NCBI RefSeq assembly: GCF_037975245.1
Contig: NC_092575.1
Coordinates: forward strand, 3,231,001-3,291,000
Direction of reading: 5' to 3'
Source of the DNA: Apostichopus japonicus
Lineage: Eukaryota > Echinodermata > Holothuroidea > Aspidochirotida > Stichopodidae
Length of the DNA: 60,000 nucleotides
The notes below the pieces were generated by a model. The model saw nothing but the letters and a program-made list of their open reading frames with translations. It had not been told where the DNA came from and searched no databases. Of this stretch, positions 1 to 11,211 are shown in pieces (the stretch's first letter is position 1; each line of letters starts with the position of its first letter). Made by a program: the position numbers and the translations under genes.

Positions 1-671
1 AAGAATTAGTTTTGGGCTATAAAATTATAAAATATGTATACATGTCTGATACAATGTAATTTGTGATGTGTTATGTCCACATCTAGATTTAGTTGGGTGT
101 TTTTATGACTAACATTTAATCGTTTGAGTCGAGAAGAGAGACATAGAAAGTATATAGTCACACGCAGACTTGAAAAAGTTTGAAATAGACTTTTTTCTCT
201 CATGTCAATTAACAGACAGAATTATTTAGATCTATACATACTGTAGTAATACACTGTAAAGGATAGAAGGTTAGACTTGCATGAGTCAGCAATTTATTTG
301 GTACTTCTACTACCAAATGTAATGTAACTTATTACACAAAAGTGATGGATTTGATACAGAGGGATGTGGGGTTGGGTGGGGGGGGGGAGGGGGAATGGGG
401 TTGCACAGAAAGAGGGTAATGCAAACTGACGCCAGAGGCGCGAGCACAGAATGTGAAGCCATGAGGTGGGCGGGCATTGGTAGGGTCCTAGCTTCGTGAT
501 TTTCGTCGTTTCCAGAACTTATATGAAATCGTCAGAATTGTGGTAAAATAATAGTTAGTAGAAGAGAAAGTGTTGTTCATCTTTCTGCCTCCTTGTTTTA
601 GGACTTTGCCAGATTTATTTATGGGAGGAGGGGGGGGGGGGGAGAAGGGGGCAACCAAGTACTTTTGAGGG

Positions 672-938
672 ATATGTGATGATAATTTTAGTAGTGCTGT
701 ACTTGTAATTATGGTTAACTCCTTTATTTCAAAAATTGAAACAAACTGTTTTTCACATAAAACTCAACATAGAGCTTCTACTGTACTTTAAGAAGAGTCG
801 CTATGTGATGATAATTTTAGTAGTGCTGTACTTGTAATTGTGGTTGACTCCCTTATTTCAAAAATTGCGACAAACTGTTTTTGACAGAAAACTCAAAATA
901 GAGCTTCTACTGTATATATACTTTAAGAAGAAGAGTCA
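672..938. repeat. Tandem duplication, about 131-bp unit, two copies
   Basis: The block starting TATGTGATGATAATTTTAGT near 672 recurs at 802 and runs through AGAGCTTCTACTGTA in both copies, with a handful of substitutions and a small TATATA insertion in the second. Confidence 0.9.
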
Positions 939-1384
939 CCCAAGATCTAGAGCCTGGGCTACCATAGAAATCGTGTGATGAGACTTCCCAGTACAAACCA
1001 AACCTTATATCAACAAAACTGATGATCACTGAATCAAAAGAAACCAGTACATCAGAGTGGCAGATCCACCAGTCAAACCCACTGGTGCGATTGTTAGCTG
1101 CGCTAGTATTACTGTACAGAGAGAACAAAGGAAAAAAGTGCACTGGGTGATTTGAAGGGCCTGGGTTATCCCAGGATGTTGACATTTCTGCTTTTGTCAA
1201 CACACAATCGGTTGGAGTATATTGTGATTAAGTCTGCCCTTGGTATGCACCTTATTCACTTTGTATTGTTTGCCAAGTCTGTAAGGCATATTTTACATGC
1301 TGATGGTTTTATTCAATACAGTCATTGGTACCCTTCCAAGAAAGACAATTTTGCCCCCCATTCAGTCGTTGGAGAATTAACAAG

Positions 1385-1552
1385 GAGTATTCGCATTCCA
1401 TCAGTCAGAAAGAATAGCCTAACAGTATGGTAGGTGGTTGCCTAACATGATAGAGTATTCACATTCCATCAGTCAGAAAGAATAGCCTAACAGTATGGTA
1501 GGTGGTTGCCTAACATGATAGAGTATAACACATTCCATCAGTCCGGAAGAAT
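1385..1552. repeat. 68-bp tandem repeat, 2.5 copies
   Basis: The unit begins GAGTATTCGCATTCCATCAG and starts at 1385, 1453 and 1521. The first two copies are nearly identical; the third diverges after about 30 bases. Confidence 0.9.
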
Positions 1553-3027
1553 CCATAGTAGATGAAAGTGAATGAATGTAGTATGAACATTTACAATATA
1601 ATCATCACTTTTATCTTCAGTTTCAAACCTGAGTTGTCTGCTTGGATTTGCATTGTAGCCAGACATTTCCTTGGGGGAAGGGGGGGGGAAGAAGGGGTGG
1701 GGATAATGTTGAGGGAGAAAGAGAGCTAAACCAGCAATTTATGTAAACCTGTAAGGAATGACTGATTCCACTCTCTTTTTAAGGTCTCATCTCTATGTAT
1801 ATGGACTATTTCATATGTTCAGGGTATAATTTATTACTATTTATATTTTTCACTCATTTCTATAAAATTACAGGCTGAACTTTGAAGATCACATGAGCCT
1901 GTAAATCCTATGTCCTATTCTATGTACTCAGATTAATGTGTTAACTTGAATGATTATGTAATGTTCACTGTACTCTTTATGTGTTAAATGGAATTATAAA
2001 CTGTGTACCCTGTGTTTGTTAAAGATGTTTAATATGTCGTCCCTCCGGAATCCCGACGATATTGTATGCCGGATTTAGCGTGACGTCACAGCTCTCCCTT
2101 TTCTGAAGTTTTAATGAGAGCCGATAGCAGTTAAAATATGGATAGTCATATACCCCCCCCCCAAAAAAAAAAATACAGCACAGTAAGGATGGGAACTGGG
2201 TAAGGAAACAACGTACGTGAAAATGCGGTGTCTGGCGTCATCGTTTTTAAGCAATATAAAAACTGCTGATTCCTCATCGTTTTAAAACTTGAATTATTAC
2301 GGTACTGTTCACTGTACTCTTGTGTGTGTGTTAACTTTCATAATGATTTTATAGTGTGCACTGTGTATAATACATGAATACATGAGTACTGTAATGACTT
2401 TACATTTATGTGAGTGGAATATTTTTCGCTAACATCTTCAATACCTATAACTGCGTGACTTACACATTTAAAAAGCCTGAAAGGAAAAAAAAATAGACCA
2501 CAATTGAATTGTTGCATTTATGCAATATACCTGTTTAAATACTGAAGAATTTGTCTTTTTTAATCGTGTGTGCCCTTTTGTTTTTGGTCTGATCACTTTT
2601 GCCATGAACACAAAAACAGAGAATTTAAACGTTTGGGATTACATCATTAATTGAAAACTTTCAGTATCGGTAACCAATTAAGTTTATAATTTGATTTAAA
2701 AAAAGAATGGTATGCAATAAAAACAATAACGCTTTCTTTAAGTTAACCTCAATGTTCTAAAAAGGCCAACTGATTGACTTTGTATACATACAAAATGTAC
2801 TTATTAAGATGGGTGCCCTAAGTTTATAAGAAATGGAAAAGTTCACTGTTTTGATTTGGAAGTGTTAGATAAGCATTTATGCATAGTAATAGTCCTAATA
2901 AATATTTCACTGATATAAACTTAAAATAGTTTCCTGTTGGCTTCTTTGAAATTATGGAGAAAAGATGAAGATTTGAATCTAATGTTGAGGCTTTGAGCAA
3001 ACCATTCGTACATGGAAAGAAATATGT

Positions 3028-3772
3028 TATTTACTTTGTTCCTCGCTTACCTGTCTCCCCCCAACCTATGCACCTCATTCTACCGTGCCTAGAATGTCCT
3101 GGTAACCTTTTAACACTGTGCACCCTCTGTGACCCGGCTTCACGGGTCACCAACCTCCCTTCTCATTCTACCAACCAAAGCGTCTACTTCGTAATTTTTC
3201 GAGCGGATTTTTTTCCACCGAATTTCGTCCACTGTTGGTTCCTAGGATCGGAAATAATTTCCCATCCACTGTTCTTGGAAGTATTTGAAGTCTTTGCAGC
3301 CCGATAAGTATCCTTTTCTTTTTATTAGAAAGTTTTTTAGGGCTGTTTTTTGGGAGCGGAGTTCGCTCCGTTTTTTTCTGTGCAGAACTCTAGTACTGGT
3401 AGCAGTTCCGCGAATTGTTTACCGTAGTTACGCTAGTTCCCGCCTTTTTGGCTACTCACGCTATTGCGTTAGTTCCTTCCCTCACCCGTTGTTTAGTTGT
3501 TAACTACTCTACTTCTCTTGTATTATCGTTGCTTTATACGTTATATATCTATATTACTTGTCCCTTCCTTGCTCCCAGGCTCGTTCCTGGTTTTTTCCCC
3601 ACCGTTTTGTGGGCTGGCCTTATGCCTATTCTGTTACCTTGTAAGCCGCGGGCCTCTAGCCGAGGCACGGTGTTAAGGTAGTATCGCATTGCCCTTATAC
3701 CATGTGTGTATATTTTATTATCCTTATACCACATGTGTATATTATTTTATACCACATGGGTATATCATATTA
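3028..3772. other. Unmatched 745-bp block inside the duplication, possible mobile element remnant
   Basis: It is pyrimidine-rich, contains the hairpin GGAGCG-GAGTT-CGCTCC near 3355, and ends in three imperfect copies of TTATACCACATGTGTATAT. It interrupts a repeat unit. A solo LTR or a retroelement 3' end would fit, but no diagnostic ends were found. Confidence 0.35.
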
Positions 3773-4834
3773 AGATGGGTGCCCTAAGTTTATAAGAATT
3801 GGAAAAGTTCACTGTTTTGATTTCGAAGTGTTACAAGCTTGTATGCATAGTTGTAGTCGTAATAAACATTTCACTGAGATAAACTTAAAATAGCGATAGT
3901 TTCCTGTTGGCTTCTTTGAAATTATGGGGAAAAGATCGAGAATTGAATCTAATGTTGAGACTTTGAGCAAACCATCTGTACATAGAAAGAAATATGTTAA
4001 ATATGTGTTTGATGAAAAGGTATACAAATTTTGTCATGTTTATTACGTTTGAGAACGCAAAGAAGGTTGTCAAGAGACAAAAATGTTAGACAACGGTTTT
4101 GCACTTTTGACCGGACCTGATTTGCTCACCAATGTCATAAATTTGGAGAATTATTTTTGATTTTAATGCATTTTATTACAATAGTTGATGTTGTTTCACC
4201 TTTTGAACTTTATATTAATCATTGTGTGAGAAAGGCATGGACAGAGCTTACACATATATATATAGTACTTACTAGTCAATGGTAGGGATTGAATGAGAAC
4301 AAGAACTTGTGTAGTGAATTTGGTCTTGTAAACAACTGGGACTGAGGGACTTCCTGTTTGTGAAAATTCCTATTGCTAGGTGCTAGTCATCAAGTTCAGA
4401 GGAAACCCCCACAAATTAACCCATCTAACAGTTGCTGAGGAATCTGTATTAAATTTAAATCATAATGGAAATATGGCAGCTTTTCAACAAAGTTAGTTTT
4501 TATACAGAAAATACATGTACAAATTGAGATGGTGCCCTTAGTTGACAAGAAATGGAAAGTTCATTGGTTACTTTTGTGAGTGTTATTAACGGTAATTGTA
4601 TGGTTAATGTACATAAATGTATAATGGTTTAATATGTGAAACCAGTGGCTCTAATTAAAGGACAAATGACACCAGAAGTCGAAATTCAATCAAGCCAGAC
4701 ACATTAACTCCGTAACTTTAGAAACCTGTTGTAGTTTCGTTTCGTGTAACATGTTGTTTAAAAAAAAAGTTCTTCGGCCTAATGTTTCGCTCGTATATAT
4801 AATGGGATCTCCTTCAAAGGTGGAGTGAATATTA

Positions 4835-5350
4835 GACAGGGGATCTGCACGAGTTATAAGCAGATAGCTGGACGACATACAGACATTGAGCTTAAGACAG
4901 GGGATCTGCACAAGTTATAAGCAGATAGCTAGACGACATACAGACATTGAGCTTAAGACAGGGGATCTGCACAAGTTATAAGCAGATAGCTAGACGACAT
5001 ACAGACATTGAGCTTAAGACAGGGGATCTGCACAAGTTATAAGCAGATAGATAGACAACATACATACATTGAGCTTAAGACAGGGGATCTGCACAAGTTA
5101 TAAGCAGATAGCTAGATTACATACATACATTGAGCTAAAGACAGGGGATCTGCACAAGTTATAAGCAGATAGCTAGACAACATTCATACATTGAGCTTGA
5201 GACAGGGGATCTGCACAAGTTATTAGCAGATAGCTAGACGAGTGACGACATACAGACATTGAGCTTAAGACGGGATCTGCACAAGTTATAAGCAGATAGC
5301 TAGACGACATACAGACATTGAGCTTAAGACGGAATCTTCACAAGTTATTA
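4835..5350. repeat. 61-bp minisatellite, about 8-9 copies
   Basis: The unit starts GACAGGGGATCTGCACAAGT and recurs at 4835, 4896, 4957, 5018, 5079, 5140 and 5201 with an exact 61-bp period. Two rearranged copies then start near 5269 and 5330. Point differences cluster in the ACGACATACAGACATTGAG part. It lies inside the third copy of the larger duplication. Confidence 0.95.
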
Positions 5351-6117
5351 CTTAATAAGCGTAGTCTGCAGCGATCCTTTTGATTTAGAAGTGTAGCTGT
5401 GTGTATGCAACGTAATAGTAATAGTCGAAATTAATATTTCACTGACGTAAACTTCCTCTAATAGCAAGAGTTTCCTGTTGGCTTTCTGAGAAATTAAGGG
5501 AAAAAATATGAAAAATTGAACCAATGGTTGAGCAAACCATTCGTACATAGAAAGAAATATGTTGAATATATCAGTTTGATGAAAAGTTTGAATAAATTTG
5601 TCATTTGTTTAATATGTTTGAGAATATGAAGTTCAAGTAGTCTTGAGGGACACAAATGTTAGACAACGATTTTGCACTTTTGACCAGACCTGATTTGCTT
5701 ATGAATGTCATAAATTTGGAGAATTATTTTTGATTTTAATGCATTTTATTACAATAGTTGATGTCGTTTCACCTTTTGAACTTGATATTAATCAATGTGT
5801 GAGAAAGGTGTGGACAGAGCTTACAAATATATCCTTTAGAAGTCACTGGTAGGGATTGAATGAGAACAAGAACTTGTGTAGTGAATTGCTGTATAGGTCT
5901 TGTAAACAACTGGGACTGAGGGACTTCCTGTTTGTGAAAATTCCTATTGCTAGGTGCTAGTCATCAAGTTTAGAGGAAACCCCCACAAATTAACCCTTCT
6001 AACAGTTGCTGAGGAATCTTTAATATTAAATCATAAATGGAAATATGACAGCTTTTCAACAAAGTTAGTCTTTGTACAGAAAATTAACAAATACCATAGT
6101 AGGTTTCTCTATGTGTT

Positions 6118-6160
6118 TGTCTGTCTGTCTGTCTGTCTCTGTCTGTCTGTCTGTGTGTGT
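6118..6160. repeat. (CTGT)n microsatellite
   Basis: CTGTCTGTCTGT with a few interruptions, just outside the TTAA-flanked element that follows. Confidence 0.9.
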
Positions 6161-6182
6161 GATAATCATTGATCTTATTTAA

Positions 6183-6977
6183 AGCAGCATTTTGCGTCCT
6201 TTTCTATGATTTTTCTCAACCTCACTGACTCCACTATGCCATAACGACATACATAACTAGCTTATCTATTTATATTTTACTTCAAATGGTGGCATAAAAG
6301 TCGAAAAAAATGCAACTTTCAACTTTGTTGTTCTCCAAGATATTTTCCGTTGGCAACCCAATAAACCTCGCCCATAATATGAATATTTAAACACTACGAA
6401 CGTCATTGACAGATACGTAATATAACACCACGCTTGATTTGTGTACAGTCTATATGGCAGTTGTACCAGAGAGTTGCATAACAACTCCCTGGTTGTACCA
6501 ACGCAAAGTCTTGAATCTATTTTTAGCAACGGCTCATAACTAAACCTGCATCTCTGGTGGGTTTGGGAACTGAATGCGATTAATTTTGTATGTGGAATAC
6601 TCGCCAATTAACGGTTTTGGCAGGGAAAAACTTGGCTAATATCTTAATTTGCTGTTTTGTGATTTGATGTATGTAAAAAACTCGATGGACATGTCAAAAA
6701 AGTAGAAAACGGCGACCAAACGCAAAATGCTCATGAATAAACATACTATTCACTGATTGGTGGAATTCAAACTAGTGGATTTGGAGATATGAAAACTTTG
6801 TCGAGGACACTTTTACTCGTTATCGACATAAATCGTTAATTACTCGCTAATTAACGCTCTTGGCAGGGTGAAACTTGGATGGTATCTTAGTTTGCTGTTT
6901 TATGATTGATACATCTAAAAAAAATCGATGCACATGTTAAAAAGGTGGAAAAAAGCAACCCAACGCAAAATGCTGCT
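6183..6977. mobile_element. Non-autonomous DNA transposon (MITE) with TTAA target duplication
   Basis: The left end is AGCAGCATTTTGCGTCC and the right end is its inverse GCAAAATGCTGCT. Each is bordered by TTAA (6179-6182 and 6978-6981). TTAA duplications are typical of the piggyBac and Kolobok superfamilies. The 795-bp interior has no transposase but carries two diverged copies of a block containing ATTAACG, TGGCAGGG and TTTGCTGTTTT (about 6598-6740 and 6838-6977). The superfamily choice is inference. Confidence 0.75.
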
Positions 6978-8283
6978 TTAAGTACCAGTTGTCAATAAAA
7001 GCTTTAACTCTGAAATGGACCAGTGTTCAGAATTGCAGTATAAATCTTTATAGTGGTATGCTCTTAGTCCTTCCACAATCCCCATTCCCTGCCTAAGAGG
7101 CATTTCAGTCAACTTCACTCCTCTCTTACCTGTCTCATCACTACATAGGAACTCTGAGCACTCTATATATGCTGTACAGTAGCTTACAAAACTAGATATT
7201 ACCATTCCACCTCTACACTCCCCCCCTTCCCCACCCCTTGACACACTTCTGGGCCCTGTCCTCTTTCTGAAGTTCAACAATGTGCATTCTTGTGAAATCT
7301 GTTATCCAGTTAGAATATTTTACCGAAATTACTTTGTGCCTCACTTACCTGTCTCCTCACAATCACAGTTACATTGGGAACCCTACTGATGGTATTGCAC
7401 TTGCTTGACAAAATCAGCTCACACCTACTGTAATAACTTACAGTGTGCTGTTACTACATGGCTAGGCCTAGGCTTGTCTAACACAAAAAAAAGTGCTTTT
7501 AACAACATCAGAGCTACTGTACCAATACTGATGGTTAAAAGTTGCACACAACATGCTACAAGCCATGGACCAGTTAGTATAAAACAGAATAATAATTTCT
7601 CAGCACAGGCTGGCAAGGTTGAGTTAAGGTGGAGTGGGTAACGGACCAAAATTAATCCATCTTGGGAAGAAATGTTACTCCCTAAAACTTTGCTCCTTAT
7701 GGGGTTTACTTCTCTAAGCATGTAGTATTTAAGAAACAAGCCTAGAAAAAAAGTTAAAAAGAGGAAAAGTGGACTGAGAAGTTAGAGTGCAGATGTTATA
7801 GGCCAGATAAGAATTTAAACCAGGCATCTCAAGAATAATACAGGAATATGATTTACTAAAAATTGGATAAGCTGCCCTAAGTTGACGGTTGTCCAATAAA
7901 ATACTAAACTCTACTCAGGTCTTCAACACTATTGAGCCATAATGCTAACATCCAATATCTGAAATTAATCATTTCGATTACTCTCAGCAGCTAAATTTGA
8001 ATTTCCAGCTTTACCATACAGTATATAATTTAGAGAGACTGTTATGACAGATTTAGGTAAAAAAAATACCAAGTTGTTTTTCGTTCAGTTGTCAAAAGTG
8101 TCCCAAAACTCTCTGTTACCAAATTTGTGAGTCATTGTTTTGATCAATAATTTCATAAACATACATTGTGAATAGATGGTTTTTACAGCACTGCGTACTC
8201 ACATTGCCGTACACAATAAAGCTCTGATAGTCAGTCTTCAATTGTGTCCTTCCAACTGTCCATACTATCTTGCTGTAGAAGCT

Positions 8284-8844
8284 GAATAAAATTCAGCTTG
8301 TAATCTTTCTAAATATCTATTTTAATTTCACAATCTTAAGGACAACCAGACATGTGTTTTATTTCTTCTTCTTACGCAATTCATTGAGCAGTCTGCGAAC
8401 ACCTCCTTGCAAGCTATGATTCTTCCTTGTAACACTATTATGCATAAATGTATGTACTGTATATATCCTATACAGTCGTAAGATATTTGTATGTCCCCTA
8501 AATACACTACCACTACTACTACTATTACTACTACTACTACTACTACGATGCTAAGCCCCATGAATAAAATTCAGCTTGTAATCTTTCTATATATCTCTTA
8601 TATATTTCACAATCACAAGGACAACCAGACATGTCTTTTTTCCCCCTTCTTCTGCAAACTCATCGAGCAGTCTGAGAACACCTTGCAAGCTATGGTTCTT
8701 CCTTGTAACGCTATTTTGCATAAATGTATATATATATATGTGTACTATACAGTCGTAAGATATTCGTATGTCCCCTAAATACACTATTACTACTACTACT
8801 ACTACTATTACTATTACTACTACTACTACGATGCTAAGCCCCAT
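8284..8844. repeat. 278-bp tandem duplication with (ACT)n tracts
   Basis: GAATAAAATTCAGCTTGTAA starts at 8284 and 8562. Both copies run through GCAAGCTATG, CAGTCGTAAGATAT and a (CTA/ACT) triplet tract, and end at GATGCTAAGCCCCAT. Long valine/threonine frames here are artefacts of the triplet repeat. Confidence 0.92.
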
Positions 8845-9714
8845 TGTGGAGCTACTCATCATCCATGATAATAATACTCTGTCCGTCTCCTTCCATCTCT
8901 TCTCTCGTTTGCTCACACTCTAAAGGCTGGTAAATATTTCATGCAGTCAGTCTTATCCAGGGTTGTCTCTTGCCTCTTTTATGTCTGGCATTATTTTCAG
9001 ACTACCCTGGGAGCTTTATCACTCCTCCAAGCTCTCTCTCTTCTCTCTGTCTCTCTTGTTGCTTTTCTCTTGCTCTCTCTGTCTCTCATATTGGCTTAGT
9101 CACTTTGCTATTCTTTTTTAGCAATATGTTTGAAAAGACTTTTGCTGCATCTTCTTGATGGTCAGGAAGAAGGAGATGGAGGCCTTGCCTAGCTTAATTG
9201 CGTTCTGTGCTTGCCCTTCAAATTTTTCGGCACGGTATTATGGAGTTATCACTCGCAGATCTGTAGTAGTGTATTATTCGAGGCTGCTTGTACAGTGTAT
9301 GGCGCATGCAGTCTTATCGATTGAGGTGGGTGGGGGGGGGGTGAGAGGGTAGAGGGGGAGGTGGGAGATTCTGTCCAAGAAGAGAAAGATTTCATAGTTG
9401 TTGCTCAAATAGTTAAAAGAGAGAAAGAAAAGGGCAGTTGAAATACTTTGATCCTTTCTTGTGTTTGATGAAATCAGAACGAAAGGAAAAGACGACACAG
9501 ATGAGCTGTTCAAAATCTGCATCCTAGTGCAAATATATAATATATATTTATGTAATGAAATTAATGTGTCGAATGTGGTATGACAGATATATATACAGGG
9601 GTGAAGTCTGTACTATCGTAAACATGAATGCGAATGCGCTCTCATTGACATTGCGTTATCATTGACAGACTTTATAAATGCCTAGACTGCGCTTTTCCCA
9701 CTCATCAGTAGAAT

Positions 9715-9845
9715 CAATGTGGCAGAGCAGGATGGTCTGTGACGGGAAGGCCGGGGGTTGGGTTCCTGTCTTCGCCTGATGAGTCCCAAAAAGGATGAAA
9801 TCTGCCGTGAAGTGGAATTTATAATTTACACATACATACACTCTC
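9715..9845 (+). repeat. SINE-like unit with hammerhead-like core motif
   Basis: It looks tRNA-related at 9720-9770 (TGGCAGAGCAGGATGG as an A-box-like start, GGTTGGGTTCCTGTC as a B-box-like end). The core CTGATGA at 9776-9782, stem GTCC/GGAT closed by a CAAAAA loop, and GAAA at 9797-9800 follow. This is the conserved hammerhead ribozyme arrangement, with one G-U wobble. A CATACATACA tail follows. Stem III and the cleavage triplet are not convincing, so activity is doubtful. Confidence 0.4.
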
Positions 9846-11070
9846 ATAAATACACACCAAACTGGTTGTTTTGATTATAAAAAAAAAAAAATTGTAATGA
9901 CCCCAAAAACACAGCCCTTTTTTTTTTAGTTGATATTAAATAATCTAGCAGTCTTTACTTGTGTTCAGCTAATCAGGGACTTTTCAAAGATGCGTGGTGT
10001 GTCGCCGAAGCCTGTTGTACAAGCTAATCAATATTTATCTCTTTACGGGGCAGACGAGTAAATATGATGCGTCTGCCGTCACTGTCCCGGTTTGATAAAA
10101 GTTAAACTAAATCATTTAGGTCGGAAATCATACGATGGTTGATAACATTATTTGTAGTCTCTGTGTGTTTGCATTGTTCCGTCAATTCATGATAACATAC
10201 TTGTTTTTTTTGTTTTTTTTGGTCATGTTCATGGGATTACAGCTTGAGTAAGCTGTGTCACTTTTGAAAGCATGATTGACGTTGTTGCCAACATTTCTGC
10301 AGATGGTTTAGATTTTTCGTAATTTATTTGTACGGTACTGTACAATGAGCTCTGTGGTGCCTGTTTTAAATGTTCTCATACAATTAACTGAAATTTGGAT
10401 ATATTTACATATATGCATTACAAGAATAACAAGTACAAATGAAATGGGACAGCATTTTTACAAGTTAAGACGGTTAATATTTCATGGTGTCAATCATTCA
10501 TGAAGTTATCTAATAATGCCAGTAGCCATCTGTCGTCTGTTACTGGAACAATGTGCATCAACCAAGGACAATAGCTTTCGAAATGGGGATAGGGAAAAGG
10601 AGGAGGGGGGAGGGAGGGGGGATTTGGTATCCGTTGTGAACGAGTCAAACTCCACGATAAAGACAGGCTGAAATAAATCCTCAACATTTTTGTCAGCCAG
10701 ACATATTTCAGTTTATTTACATGGAAAAAGCACACAAAGTGTAAAGTTTATCAATAATTTCACTTTTTACATCAATTTGTTTGGCTGAAACTTGAGTTGT
10801 CTGGAAAATCCTATCAAACTCACCTCAGAAAACTGCTTTAAACATAAAATCCATCCCTTTTAACATTTGGTCACTTACATTCAACTTTTTGGGTTGTAGG
10901 TGACTTCATTTTCATCCTTCAATAATGCTTCATCATAATGAAGATGATGTTTGGTGTCCTCACAAAATGTGCTGAAGCATCTTGGTGTGATATTTTCACT
11001 CGTATCCATGGGCCTACATTTTTATCTTGTTTCTTTTTGACTACCCACATGCTATTTTTTCATCTTTCAG

Positions 11071-11211
11071 AACAAAGTCATTCAGATGTTTGGCAGGCAG
11101 CTTGCCATACGACATCGGCAAAATGACAATGAAATCAACGAAGAATTGGAGCAATTCCCCAACTTTCAGATGTGGCTGTATGTCATGGATATTCATGAGG
11201 AAGCCAAAGAG
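11071..11211 (+). CDS. KSR: KSR exon a: CA1, coiled-coil/SAM-like part
   Basis: 47 codons, phase 0 at both ends, preceded by a pyrimidine-rich acceptor (TTTCAG) and followed by GTATGT. It encodes RQLAIRHRQ followed by a helix ending in [16 protein letters not shown]. This lines up with the KSR CA1 segment in which RQL-x(n)-FPQLRHWFRIVD precedes the SAM-like fold. CA1 binds BRAF and helps KSR drive RAF heterodimers. It has no initiator of its own, so at least one coding exon lies 5' of it. Confidence 0.88.

Larger units (their letters stand above)
2808..6082. repeat. Diverged large tandem duplication, about 750-bp unit
   Basis: A block beginning GATGGGTGCCCTAAGTTTAT appears at about 2810 (only the first 220 bp kept), at 3775-4511, and again from about 4527, where it is split by a minisatellite and resumes at 5368-6082. 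Copies share long stretches such as GTTTCCTGTTGGCTT and CAACTGGGACTGAGGGACTT. The 745 bp at 3028-3772 has no partner and looks like a replacement or insertion in the first copy. Confidence 0.85.
1..11070. other. No exon recognised; repeat-rich DNA 5' of the first KSR exon seen
   Basis: I found no coding exon, tRNA or rRNA here on either strand. The missing KSR first exon should end in phase 0 with a coiled-coil sequence, and nothing of that kind was seen. The repeats are itemised separately. By inference this is the 3' part of a long KSR intron 1, or the promoter-proximal flank if the first exon is tiny and was missed. Confidence 0.6.

Noticed and set aside
6266-6607. 113-codon minus-strand ORF in the TTAA element
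   Set aside because: No transposase motif, and it is interrupted in the related internal repeat copy; treated as chance.
8328-8916. Frames with poly-Val or poly-Thr, resembling membrane segments
   Set aside because: Produced by the (ACT)n triplet repeats within a tandem duplication; both copies show the same artefact.
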